Source: Astatotilapia calliptera (lineage: Eukaryota; Chordata; Actinopteri; Cichliformes; Cichlidae). From it: a stretch of 64,000 nucleotides of DNA. Shown here piece by piece: positions 11,672 to 23,330 of this stretch (positions are counted from its first letter, which is position 1; every line of letters begins with the position of its first letter). The translations under genes were made by a program, and so were the position numbers. The DNA lies in contig NC_039308.1 of NCBI RefSeq assembly GCF_900246225.1, positions 28,058,787-28,122,786 of the forward strand, given 5' to 3'. The notes under the pieces are model-generated. The model was not told the DNA's origin, did no database searches, and saw only the letters and a list, made by a program, of their open reading frames with translations.

Positions 11672-13663
11672 GTAAGTGTTTGCGTTGCCCGCAGATGCTG
11701 TGGGGAAGAAATGAGAGGAAACGGGACTGTGCAGCTATTGTCTGTTGCTGGGGCAAGTTCGGACCTTAATCAAGTCAAAGCGCTGGAGTCCTCTTCAATG
11801 AAAAAGGCTTTCTGTGTGGGTTCAGTGAGAATGCGTGGAAAATAATGGCTTTAAAGCTCGCAGAGAATCGATATCGGTATTTAGACACCTGTCTCTGCCA
11901 GCAGCAACAGTGACCTCCCTGTGGCGCTTTACGCTCACACAAATATGATTTTTATTTTGTTTTTGGCGATTATTTTCATCTGCTTCTGTATTGTGTATCC
12001 GTTAACAACAAGCGGAGGTTTGTGCAAATGTGTCGCCTCTGTTGCTGAGCAAAATTGTGTTTTCGGTCCAGCTAAAAAATAAAAAAATAAAAAATTGGCC
12101 CATCTCCCCGCCCCCCCCAAATCGGAGACTGCCTAGTCCACAGCCCTCCCAGACACGCACGGCGCAGTAGATGCCTTTCTGATGAATGACTGAAATCCCG
12201 TGGTTGGTAGAAGATGTGTGATGGTGTATAGGGGGTAACCGCGAAATCAGCGTGTGTGTGTCCGCAGGTATCGTTTCTCTCTTATTCTGAAATGGATGTA
12301 TAGCCTCGGCCTCAGATTCAGAAAGAATTGTGTACAACAATACTTAGATTAACCTATTTTTCTAAAGTGATGACATAGTAAGAATGCAAACGTTTATGGG
12401 GTAAGGCGTGTTTAACCCTTATAAATTTGTAAGCGTTTATCTACTGTCCTTTTTAAAGCTTTTTTTTGTTTCATTGGGTCAAAATGCTCGAGGATTGTTT
12501 TTTAATATGAGGTGTGTAAAGTATTGTGATCAATTAATACAAAGTATTAAAAAATCTGGTGTCATTAACTATAAAATGATACATTTCCCAGCTCAGGAGC
12601 ACAGTCGGTAAATAGTGCCCAGGTGCTTAGAAGTCATTTCTTTCCTCATATGCTGTTGAAGAAGTGCTGTTTGTGTGAGTCGTGCACATTAATTGCATTT
12701 GCTGTCTGCTTCCATTTCTAGTAATGGGCAAATATTGTCTTTACAGAAGTTGTATGCATGTTGCCATGTGTGTTAAATCTTCCACGTGTCTCTTGGCTGA
12801 ACACTTGGAATAAGATGGGATAACGTGACCCGCCCAGTGAGGCAGATTTCTAGTTAGTATTTGTAGCTGGAACCTGTGAATTTCTCTGCCTTCCTCTTTG
12901 TGTGTGCGTGTCTGTATTTTACAGGTGTATTCATGCTCGTCCTTGTTGCATAGTGAGGATTTATATCATGCAGCAGACAGATGGCATGTGGCTGGGCATC
13001 AGGGGAGCATTTCTTTGGCTTTCAGCAGAATACAAGACTCCTCTTGGCACATGCAATTCCTTATTGGCACAAGTATGCATTTACATGAGTGTGTCGATAT
13101 ATCACACTACGTAGTACATGTAAACATCGCCTGCACTCAGGAAGGCTTGTGTAGGAGGTCTCACTCTACACAGCAAAGGCCATAGTTTTGGGTTTGTGTG
13201 TGTCTGTGTGTGTGTTTTGCCTTTCCATGAAATGTAGTAATATGACAGGCTGAGGTCACAATGACGTCATATGCCTGGCAATGACATACTGTAACTATAC
13301 TTCATGACTACTGGGTCATGAAGTTGAAACCTCATTAGGGTGTGTGGTTGCTCCCATAAAAATGTGCAGTTAAGGTCACATTTCTTTACTGATATGATCA
13401 TTTTAGTTTTAACAGCACAGTGACACTTTCTGTGGGCCTCTGCAGTTAACATATTCAGCATATACTAGCACCATTTACGTTAACGATTTGTCCCATTTTT
13501 CTTTAACATTGTTCTTAGATTTAAAGAAAAAAACAGCAGTGAGTATTACACCGAGCTATTTATAGACTTTGCCTTTTATATGGTTTACTCTTGGCTATAT
13601 ACATTGCAGGATGCACTGCAGTCCTCCTTGAACCTTATAATAAAAATGCACTTGTCAAGACTT
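11672..13663 (+). other. Proposed intron 1 of plppr1, first part
   Basis: It follows the candidate donor at 11672. The sequence is mostly unique-looking noncoding DNA with short GT-rich stretches (for example near 13197-13216). No element or exon is recognised. Confidence 0.4.
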
Positions 13664-14371
13664 TGCAATTATTTGCCACTTCATTAGGTACAGCTTTCCA
13701 GTACTTGCCTTAAGAGCTGCCTTAGTTCTTTGTGGACAGATTTCATGAGATGGTGGAAACATTCCTTTGAGATTTTGGTCTGTACTGATGTGATAGCATC
13801 ACAGAGTTGCTGCAGATTTGTTTGCTGCACATCCATAATATGAATCTCCTGTTCCACCACATCTCAAAGGTGCTCCGTTGGATTGAGATCTTTCTTTTTT
13901 CTAGCTGTGAGGACAGGCACACAGTGTGGTCTTCTGCTCCCTATCTGCTGTGCATTCAGAGAGGCTCTTCTGCATCTGATAGGAAGGCAACGGGAAGTTG
14001 CCTTCCTATCAGCTCAAAGCAGACTGGGCATTCTCCTCTGAACACTGGCATCAACAAGAGAGAACTGTGGCTTACTGGCTATACATTTTCTCTTTTTTGG
14101 ACCATGCTCTGTAAATAGAGATCATTGTGAGGGAAAATCCCTGTTCTGAGATTCTTAGACCAGCCGGTCTGGCAGGATCAGCCATGCTGTGTTTAAAGTC
14201 ACTTAAATTGTCTTTCTTCCCCATTACGATGCAGATTTTCAGCAGGTCACCTTGCACATGTCTACATGACCAAATGCACTGAGTTGTTGCCATGCTATTG
14301 GTCGATATATTAGAGATGTTTGCTTTAACAAGTAGTTGAACAGGTGCACCTAACAAAGTAGTGATTGAGAT
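13664..14371 (-). mobile_element. Tc1-like fossil, internally deleted
   Basis: The left end carries GCCACTTCATTAGGTACA, and the right end carries CAGGTGCACCTAACAAAGTA, the two termini of the same family as 5482-8128. The order of recognisable segments matches the family, but several hundred bases are missing in the middle, and the join contains an inverted duplication (13977-14011). Only short transposase remnants survive on the minus strand. Confidence 0.75.
13977..14011. repeat. Perfect 15-bp inverted repeat with 5-base loop
   Basis: Arms TGATAGGAAGGCAAC (13977-13991) and its exact reverse complement (13997-14011) flank GGGAA. The right arm is normal Tc1-like sequence. The left arm replaces family sequence at the deletion point, so it looks like a templated, fold-back insertion made during repair. 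Confidence 0.9.
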
Positions 14372-16602
14372 ATACTAGCAGGGAAGCACTGCATCCCTGC
14401 TTCTGCATGACCCAAGACTCTATAGCTAAAATGTGCTTGTCTTATCATCCTTAATCTCCAGATGAAATACTCAGAGATCTGCCTGGAGCAGAGTAAAGCA
14501 TCTCGTGAGATTTATGAAAATTAAATTATGCTCTAGTGCATCATTTCGTCCTCACATAAGTAAGTGATAAATCAAAATAAAAATGTGAAATTCAATATAC
14601 ATCCTTACCCGTGAGCTGTCTCAGCAACACTGGATATCTAAGTTAACACTTTTGCCTCTTTTATTCCTTTTTATGAAGTCATGTAAATTCAGGCTGAACT
14701 TGAATAAAGTTGTATTTTTACTGCTCTTTGTGGAAACAAATACACTAAGCTCTAATACGGCACTTAATAAATATAGTGTCAGCGTGACAGGCTTCATGTG
14801 GTCCTAATGTGTTATAAATAGAAATAATTGCAAGGAAACTCCAGCAAATGACCTGTTTAAAAAAGAAATGCAGAAATAAAAATCAGTAATGCAGTGAAGC
14901 TGCTGAAACCGGTGACCTCTGAACTCATGTCTGATATCCAGCACCACTTTTACTCCCACACTAGAGACTCATTATTGATCACATGCAGTCACACACACAC
15001 ATGTATACATGCAGGCTGCCTCACACACATACTCATCCTGAGCTTTGCTGTCTGCTCTTTGATTACCACTACATGTGGGGGCTGGTGTTATTAGTGCTGT
15101 GAGGGTATTTTCATTGGGCAGTATATCTGTCACTGTGATGTCTCTGGGGAATGAGTTGCCCCAAGGGTGAGATAAGGTCTGCTGCTGGAGTTGAGAGTGC
15201 TTTCCCATATCTAAGAAGACTGATATGTGCAGCTGATAAGGTTTTGAGCTGGACAAGGTGTGCATTTGTGAGAATTTCCACTTCCAGCACAGCCAGATCA
15301 AAAATGAGCTTGTCTTTAAACTTCTGGCTCCTTAGCACAGTGTTAGCGTGATTATCGAACTACATCGATGTGCAGCTTATTTTTCTGTTGCATTCACAGG
15401 CATCACATGTTGTCTCCCGGGCATCTCTCACCTCAGTCGTGTGGATCATGTCCTGCTGTGTGCTATGTGTAAGGAAGGAAAGCAGTGAAAAATATCTCGA
15501 CCCCATTCTCCTTAAACTGTCGTTCATGCATGAAAGCAGCTTCAGTGAGGGATAGTTAGCAATAACGCTGGCAATACTACATGAATATTTCCCCTTGTTT
15601 TGCCACAAGCTAGACAGTTGTGCACCAGATAATGCGGTTAAATATATATTTGCAAGAGAGATTATTAAAAATTACCCAAAAAGTGAGAAGGTGAATATGA
15701 GCTAATAGAAAAATGCTTGATGATGCAGCATGGTACTTCACAATATTAAGAAGAAATCTGTGACTGTTACAAAAGGGCTCACTTAGATGAAACTACATCT
15801 GTAGCTAAGATGCATGTGTGTTAGTTCAAATGATTTAAACTTGAATGAAAAATGCATTTTAAATGGGCCTACATGACTCAGCAATACCTCATAAGTACAG
15901 ATAATAGAAATTCGGAGGGAACAACTGCGTAATACCGGTGTTGCAAATAAACTGTAAGATTATAATTATACTAATGTTATTCCAGAATTGGAAGCATTCT
16001 AATTTATGTAAGTAAATATTTAGAGAAAAAATAGTTTAATAACATTATGACACGTTAATTAGGTGTTAAATGGAACAGGCAAAATGTTTAGTTAGACATT
16101 GGAGGGTCATTGTTTAGTCATTATATTTTGGATATAAAGTTATTTGAGTTTGTTGGGAGCCACAGTGTAGAAGTAGTTACAACAATTTCAGAGAGAGAGT
16201 TATTTGTTTGGAAAAGTCAATGTCAAACACTCTAAATAGAGAGATGCTACTAGAAATATTAGAGGAGAAAGGGAATGATGTGATCCTTTAAATGGACCTC
16301 CAGAGTTCATTGATGAATCAATAGCAGAGCTAGTTTGTTCGGCATTTTTGTAACCAGAACTGTCAGTATGAGGATGGTGACCTACTCAGTTAATTGATTT
16401 TAAGATATTGTTTATTACTTTTAATGCACTTCATGGCCTGGTTTCAAAATATATATTCTCAAATTGCTGTTTCCGTGCTAACCACAGTGCAGCCTGAGAT
16501 CAGCCAGAAACCTGGTGACCCACCTCATGCTTAAAGACAAATCATCTGAGCGTTTGCTGTGTGGAATGACCTGCGTTAGGAATTGTGACTCACCTCATCT
16601 GT

Positions 16603-16604
<2 letters not shown>
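14372..16604. other. Intron 1 sequence, no gene; possible old repeat at about 16380-16600
   Basis: No exon or RNA gene is recognised. The end of the stretch (about 16400-16600, containing CACTTCATGGCCTGGTTTC) resembles a degenerate dispersed repeat seen widely in fish genomes, but the match is weak. Confidence 0.35.

Positions 16605-16640
<36 letters not shown>
16605..16640 (+). repeat. Poly-T run of 36
   Basis: Thirty-six consecutive T bases end six bases before the left end of the DD37E transposon. It could be the A-tail of an unidentified minus-strand retroposed copy or a slippage-expanded tract. Its exact length is unreliable in any assembly. Confidence 0.95.
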
Positions 16641-16646
<6 letters not shown>

Positions 16647-16649
<3 letters not shown>

Positions 16650-18202
16650 GGAGTGCAGAATTATTAGGCAAGTTGTATTTCTGAGGAATAATTTTATTAT
16701 TGAACAACAACCATGTTCTCAATGAACCCAAAAAACTCATTAATATCAAAGCTGAACGTTTTTGGAAGTAGTTTTTAGTTTGTTTTTAGTTTTAGCTATT
16801 TTAGGGGGATATCTGTGTGTGCAGGTGACTATTACTGTGCATAATTATTAGGCAACTTAACAAAAAACAAATATATACCCATTTCAATTATTTATTTTTA
16901 CCAGTGAAACCAATATAACATCTCCACATTCACAAATATACATTTCTGACATTCAAAAACAAAACAAAAACAAATCAGCGACCAATATAGCCACCTTTCT
17001 TTGCAAGGACACTCAAAAGCCTGCCATCCATGGATTCTGTCAGTGTTTTGATCTGTTCACATTGCATGCAGCAGCAACCACAGCCTCCCAGACACTGTTC
17101 AGAGAGGTGTACTGTTTTCCCTCCTTGTAAATCTCACATTTGATGATGGACCACAGGTTCTCAATGGGGTTCAGATCAGGTGAACAAGGAGGCCATGTCA
17201 TTAGTTTTTCTTCTTTTATACCCTTTCTTGCCAGCCACGCTGTGGAGTACTTGGACGCGTGTGATGGAGCATTGTCCTGCATGAAAATCATGTTTTTCTT
17301 GAAGGATGCAGACTTCTTCCTGTACCACTGCTTGAAGAAGGTGTCTTCCAGAAACTGGCAGTAGGACTGGGAGTTGAGCTTGACTCCATCCTCAACCCGA
17401 AAAGGCCCCACAAGCTCATCTTTGATGATACCAGCCCAAACCAGTACTCCACCTCCACCTTGCTGGCGTCTGAGTCGGACTGGAGCTCTCTGCCCTTTAC
17501 CAATCCAGCCACGGGCCCATCCATCTGGCCCATCAAGACTCACTCTCATTTCATCAGTCCATAAAACCTTAGAAAAACCAGTCTTGAGATATTTCTTGGC
17601 CCAGTCTTGACGTTTCAGCTTGTGTGTCTTGTTCAGTGGTGGTCGTCTTTCAGCCTTTCTTACCTTGGCCATGTCTCTGAGTATTGCACACCTTGTGCTT
17701 TTGGGCACTCCAGTGATGTTGCAGCTCTGAAATATGGCCAAACTGGTGGCAAGTGGCATCTTGGCAGCTGCACGCTTGACTTTTCTCAGTTCATGGGCAG
17801 TTATTTGGCGCCTTGGTTTTTCCACACGCTTCTTGCGACCCCGTTGACTATTTTGAATGAAACGCTTGATTGTTCGATGATCACGCTTCAGAAGCTTTGC
17901 AATTTTGAGACTGCTGCATCCCTCTGCAAGATATCTCACTATTTTTGACTTTTCTGAGCCTGTCAAGTCCTTCTTTTGACCCATTTTGCCAAAGGAAAGG
18001 ACGCTGCCTAATAATTATGCACACCTGATATAGGGTGTTGATGTCATTAGACCACACCCCTTCTCATTACAGAGATGCACATCACCTAATATGCTTAATT
18101 GGTAGTAGGCTTTCGAGCCTATACAGCTTGGAGTAAGACAACATGCATGAAGAGGATGATGTGGACAAAATACTCATTTGCCTAATAATTCTGCACTCCC
18201 TG
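16647..18202 (-). mobile_element. DD37E-type Tc1/mariner transposon, near-complete copy 1
   Basis: A 1,556-bp element with ends CAGGGAGTGCAG and CTGCACTCCCTG, flanked on both sides by TA (16645-16646 and 18203-18204), the Tc1/mariner target. Each end carries two direct copies of a 19-bp motif like GTGCANAATTATTAGGCAA: outer 16653-16671 and inner 16837-16855 on the left, inner about 18005-18022 and outer 18178-18196 on the right. This is an IR/DR layout. It encodes one transposase on the minus strand. It is almost identical to the copy at 40801-43039, so the family was active recently. It lies antisense to plppr1 in intron 1. Confidence 0.92.
17040..17984 (-). pseudogene. Tc1/mariner transposase, DD37E type, C-terminal frameshift
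   Basis: A cut-and-paste transposase with 314 codons in this copy. Residues 1-110 form the paired-like helix-turn-helix DNA-binding region (for example RTIKRFIQNS) with a basic RGRKKRVEKPRR linker. The catalytic triad is visible: Asp144 in VLWTDEMRV, Asp237 in MQDNAPSHA and Glu275 in SPDLNPIENLW. There are 37 residues between the second Asp and the Glu, the DD37E spacing rather than the DD34E of Tc1 proper. The start Met follows the inner left repeat, as in the second copy. Compared with that copy, 7 bases are missing near 17060, which shifts the frame after about residue 308 and replaces the last 30 residues. The catalytic core is open, so weak activity cannot be excluded. Confidence 0.9.
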
Positions 18203-18204
18203 TA

Positions 18205-19828
18205 GTTTAGGTAAATTTCCTGTATCAATTTGCTCACTTTAGTTTAGATTTTGTGTTTGAAAATTTTTCATTGTAGCATCACAGTAAGTATGACAAAACA
18301 AGATTTTTTTGAAGGCAGTTGACAGTCGTGAAGACATCCTACGTATCAATAAACATTTCCATCAGAGCCTTAGGTTTATTTATTTCCAAAAGTAGTTTTA
18401 GTTAACTTGACACATGCTGTAACAGGGCACATTAAAAAGGCAGTTTTGAGTACTTAGGCAGGTGATTCTATGTCTGTTTTTTCTGTCTGTCTGCAGACAG
18501 ATGTTGTATCATCACAAATACAAAAGATATAGATATGAAATTAAAGGCTGACTTTGAAAGTGAGTGTTGTCTGACCCATGCATACCAAATAATGAGTGCC
18601 TAAAATACCCCCAAAGGTTCCAAATGTACTTTTTGATGTACTTTGTCTGCTATATAAATGTAAAACTGTATTTTTGAAGATTTTTTCCTAGTAACTGCTT
18701 TGATCCTTTGCTCATACCGAGGCTGCTGGCTTGTGGTTCACTCTGAGCACATGATGGCTTAAGCTTTAGCTGTTTTTGCGTTGGTAGTTTATTTGCAAAC
18801 ATTTTAGTGGTTCCCCCTACTCATTACCTTCCATGCTAATGAATGCATGTGGCTGTGAGTGTGGGCATGGCTGTTTGCCTGTGCTGCTGTGAGTATTTTG
18901 TACATGCATGAAACGGACTGGCTCATCATCGCCATAATGCTCATATGGCATTACGGCTCATAATACACAAGCCTGACTAGTCTCAGCCAAGAATGCTGGA
19001 AATTGGCTGACTCTAGACGGTCAATCCGCACATCTCTGTGCATCTTATTTTGGTTTTTTATTGAATTCAAAATTATTGGTAGAAAGATTTTCACTAACAC
19101 AGCCATATTTTAGGCCACTGGTGTACTTGAGCCCCAACCAAAATGGATAAACATTACCTGATGAATTTAAAGATCACTTTTAAAGTTTCAAACAGGAAAG
19201 AGTTTTTCCTCTTGATCTAAACAGTGCCTCATGATGCTGCAGTTTGTGGACTTTTGAACTGTTTTATCTTTTAGTGTTGATTGGGGGTTCGGAAAGTCCT
19301 CAGCAAAGGTCTGAATTATAAAGGATTAAACTGGATATTACTGAATATTTACCACCTACTCTAAAACCAGCTCTGCCTATTCACATGCTGTATCCTTATT
19401 TGATGCATGATCAAAGTTGATTGCAGATATCCAATGCTGTTTTAGCACTCATAATCTTTTTAGGGTATGTAGTTTTCAAACGAAATGATACAAGGATAAT
19501 GAGAAGCCACTGTAGCATGATCGTGTTGAAATATTAAGAAATCTCTGAGGGGAAAGACTCCCTTATCACCAGCTGGGTCTAGGGGACATTGCTGTGATGA
19601 TTCTGGTGGCTGTTATGGAAAAATAGCTCAATACTCAGGGATGAAGAGCTTGTTTGATCTAAATATAGATGTAAATCTGGAGAAATCTCGAGAAACACTT
19701 GCACAATGCCACTGAGCACATGGCTTTAGAAAACATGGAAACCTCGGGGGGAAATGCATTCCCCAAGTTATATGCAAATTACATTGAAGCATTTGCATTT
19801 GTTTGCTAACGAAATTAGACGATATTTA
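18205..19828. other. Intron 1 sequence, no feature recognised
   Basis: About 1.6 kb of noncoding DNA between two transposons. No exon, RNA or repeat could be supported. The stretch 18700-18800 looks unique and could be conserved, but this cannot be judged without alignment. Confidence 0.4.
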
Positions 19829-20134
19829 CCGTATTTCCCGGACTACAAAGCGCACCTGAATATTAGCCGCACAAGCTAAAATCAGGGGAAAATCCTGTTT
19901 TGTACATACATTAGCCGCACCTGACCAAAAGCCGCAGGTGTTTCAATGTTGACTCATCATATGTAAGAGAATATGCACAAAGGGAATTGTCAGGAAAGAG
20001 ATGGCTGTTTGGAGACACACCCCTTTTATTAATATTTTGAAAAACAAGTTATGGGTACATATTTGCACATGTAGTACATAACAATAACCTACAGCACACC
20101 AGAACAATAGATCCGGCCTACCTTTTAGGCTCAG

Positions 20135-20537
20135 TCAGTCATTCACCATCTTTCTCTTCTTCCTGCGCACTGAAACCACCAAAGTCCTCTTCTCCAGTGT
20201 CGGAACGAACAGGCTCAGGGTGGCTTCGTCATCCACTCTCCGCTTCTCTCCTTCGTTGTCACTTTCAAAACCAAAGAAATCCTCGTTGTCAGTGTCGGAG
20301 TCGAACACCCTCAGAAGGGCCGTGGCGGTGTCCTCCTCTCCATCATGCAGCAGTCCAGCCCTTAGAAATCCGTTGGTGATCGTGGATGTTTTCACACTTT
20401 TCCACGCTGTCAGAATCCACCGGTGGAGTTGGGCATAACTTGCTTTTCGCAAGTTTATCGCCGCACATCATCCACGCCTCCCGCTGAATGCGTAGCGCTA
20501 CTTTGAAGTTTGTTTTTCGCGCTACTTCGTACGGCAC
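20135..20537 (-). pseudogene. Pogo-like transposase C-terminal remnant
   Basis: One frame (20343-20537) carries NFKVALRIQREAWMMCGD and a second (20135-20452) carries ASYAQLHRWILTAWKSVKTS followed by TITNGFLRAGLL and an acidic tail (DSDTDNEDFFGFESDNE). In order they resemble the end of fish pogo/Tigger-type transposases: an FKVALR…W segment, then a helical W-x-x-x-AW region and a G(L/I) motif. A frameshift joins the pieces. The DDE core is missing. Assignment is from remembered family patterns. Confidence 0.6.
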
Positions 20538-20618
20538 TACGTTGCCTGGCGGACGGACGTGTGACTAACATACCACTCTTGAACCCCGATCCTTCCGCCA
20601 GGCAACGTAGTGCCGTAC
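20529..20618. repeat. Perfect 25-bp inverted repeat with 40-bp spacer
   Basis: Arm 20529-20553 (starting GTACGGCACTACGTTGCC) is exactly complementary to 20594-20618. The hairpin lies inside the pogo-like element, just upstream of the transposase remnant. It may be an embedded insertion's terminal repeats or a structural part of the element. Confidence 0.92.
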
Positions 20619-20759
20619 AACAGCGGAACACACAAAACAAATCCTCTTACGATATGACAAAAATCATGGACAATCCATAGAAAAGCCGCACCTGACTAAA
20701 AGCCGCAGGGTTCAAAGCTGGTGCAAAAAGTAGCGGCTTATAGCCCGACAATTACGGTA

Positions 20760-23116
20760 CTCCATACAGTTCTGGTAATTTTAAATATATAAGGAACTCT
20801 GGTTTAGCCTCAAGTTAGTCAAATGTGATTATATTAAGAGGGAATCTCAAATTTAAAACTCAATATATTATCTTGGCATTTATTTAGATTGTTCTCATAA
20901 TAAATAAGTAGGAGATAATTAAACCTTTAATTATAATTTTCATTTTTCTCCAGTGCAGAAATGAGAATTCAGACATGTGACATTGTCACATAATGGCTGC
21001 AGCAATGAACTAAAATGAGCTACAGGAACAAGTGCCACTTTGCTTAATGAGAAAAAAGACGTGGGGGTGACGCTCAGGTCAGCGGTTGAATAAATGTACA
21101 GAAATTTTTTTTAAAAACTTTAAAAAAACTGTTTCTTGAGTGTGTTGCCAGTTGGTAACATCTGAGGGAAACGAACTTAGTGTTTTCCCTGCTGCTTGTT
21201 CATGCTTAGCTTTGCTTCATCGCTTTCTTTAAAGTCTCTCTCTAGGGGAATCTTTTGAGTATTACATTACCAAAAAATGTTCCTGATCTTCTGGCATGCA
21301 GTTCTTTTTACATTTATGAATTAAAATGTGAGCTGATTATCTAATAGGAAGAGCTGCACATTTGACAAATTATTTTGTAATAGTTTTCATATTTTTTCAT
21401 CTAATTGCACAAGTAAAATGTTTAGTTTCATTAATAAATTAATGAGGTTAAATAATTACAGTCAATTTTAATCAAGAGAATTTTATTACAATAATATCAC
21501 AAACAATATGTATCTTTAACACCTGTGCATATGTTGTGCTATGCTATATGGAACACTAAAAATAACTTTCCATATGTGCAAGTGGTAAGCGTGATATTGG
21601 AGGCCTGGGGAACTGTGGCTGATAGCAAGAGGAGGAAGACAAGCTAACACCCAGAAGAGGTAGCAAAAGTTCCCTCTTCCCAAATGACCCACCTACAACA
21701 CGTTTATCTTCTTTTTGGTCCTCTGTGTGCCCTCCTTCATGTCTCTTTCTATTTATCAGTCTCCTGTCCTGTTCACGCTATCTGCTCTGAGTCAGTGCCC
21801 TGTTTGACGTTTTGGTTTGGGGGGAGACGGGAGAGGGAAGATGATGACATTATTTTAGGTTAACACTCTTACATGTGTATGTGGGAAAAAATGTGTAATG
21901 ACAAGACTCCATTAGTGTGAAGAGGTTGGTTCAATAGAAGATTGTGGATCTTCCATCCAGGAATGATCTTTGGACTTTGAAAAATATTTATTGATTTGTC
22001 ATTTAATCCTTGAGCAGCAGAGTATTAAATAATGTACCCTACTATCTGAAAAAAGGGATAGATTTCCCAGGAAGCACTTTTAAAGAAGCTACAAGGGAAG
22101 ATTGAAAACTGACTATTTATAGCCACAAAGATGCTCTGTTGGCAGGAGTGTTAGCCATGGGACATCTCTGTTTCTTTGGCTGCACACTGTTTTGGAGTCA
22201 GAAGAAGAGGCGAAAGAAGAAAAAGCAAAATGAGCTCTGCATCAACCATTTTCTGTGGTGATCATTTCGGGAAAAACATTTTGTTGAAAAAAGCTATTCG
22301 TAGTTTGTGCTGTGAATCATAACCGTGAGCCTCATTGGGCCATTATTCTGAAGTCCTGTTATTAAGTCACATCGGTGTAGGGTGGAGGCGGACTAAATGC
22401 TCAGTTGGCATGTCACCATCCAAAACATGTTTTCCATTTTTATGCAAAACTGCTAAATATGAAAACATTTAGACGATTTGAACGGGGGCACTCGTAGTCA
22501 TGAGCCTAAAGAGAACTGTCACCCATATCTGGAGCTTCCTGTTTCCCAAGCTCTGTGCCAAGTTTAGCTGGCTGGCCTGCAGCATTACTAAAACGCATTA
22601 CTTACTCTGTGTGTTGCATAAGAATGTGAAGTCACTGTAAAGGATAGACTTCCCCCCCCCCCATTGGTTCATGGATTCTTTATTTTAAGGCTGAAGTTGA
22701 GCATTTTGGCTGTTAATTATTTTGCTTTTTTAAAACCAGATGTAATATGTAAGGAGGGACTTCAATGCATGGAGCTGATTGGTGTCACTCAAAGAAATGC
22801 TTGCGATTCCACTAGAGGTGCCACAGTGCATCCCAGAGGGCAATAAGACAGATACAAGATTGGCATAGAAAATCCAATAGGTGTTAAAAATAAAATTCCC
22901 CATGCACGCAAAAAGCTCCAATACTGGAATGCTACTACAATGTGTGAACGACACTCACCCAGTGTATTCCCAGGGTAAAGCCATGTTAACTAATGATTTA
23001 GATCATTAGCTTATCAGCAAAGTTTTTATTGAGGTCATAAATAATTTGAGACGTAGATGAATATTTTTAAACTTCTGCATGCAAATACACAGTTGGACTT
23101 TCAACCAAAGGAAGTC
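20760..23116. other. Intron 1 sequence, no gene recognised
   Basis: AT-rich noncoding DNA with a C-run near 22651-22662. No exon, RNA gene or element boundaries could be supported. Confidence 0.4.
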
Positions 23117-23330
23117 TCTGGACCCAGTGAGCATCAGTTCTCTGGATCAAAATTGCTTGTTGATGCAAGAGGTCAAAGGAAAATGGCCAGACTGGTCGAG
23201 CTGGTAAAGGAAAACAACAGCAACTGAGAAGAACGACTTTGAAAACAGAAGCAGCATACCGGGTGCCACTCCTGTCAGCCAAGAACTGGAAACAGTCACG
23301 GAGAGGCACCTGCACACTCAGATTTACATA
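23117..23330 (+). mobile_element. Tc1-like fragment, plus orientation
   Basis: A segment containing TTGTTGATGCAAGAGGTCAA, ATGGCCAGACTGGTCGAGCT and GGGTGCCACTCCTGTCAGCC reads as the reverse orientation of the middle of the Tc1-like family seen at 5482, 13664 and 49773. Neither end is present. Coding remnants are short and interrupted. Confidence 0.7.

Larger units (their letters stand above)
19829..20757 (-). mobile_element. Non-autonomous pogo/Tigger-like transposon
   Basis: A 929-bp element flanked by TA on both sides (19827-19828 and 20758-20759). The termini are imperfect inverted repeats: CCGTATTTCCCGGACTACAA on the left, and the complement of TATAGCCCGACAATTACGG on the right. Subterminal segments rich in AGCCGCACCTGA occur near both ends. 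The interior keeps a remnant of a pogo-like (DDE_1) transposase C-terminus on the minus strand and an unusual 25-bp inverted repeat. The catalytic core is absent, so it depended on an autonomous relative. Confidence 0.75.

Noticed and set aside
12898..13185. Open frame after TTTTACAG near 12924, possible extra 5' exon
   Set aside because: There is an acceptor-like sequence but no matching donor or homology; not supportable.
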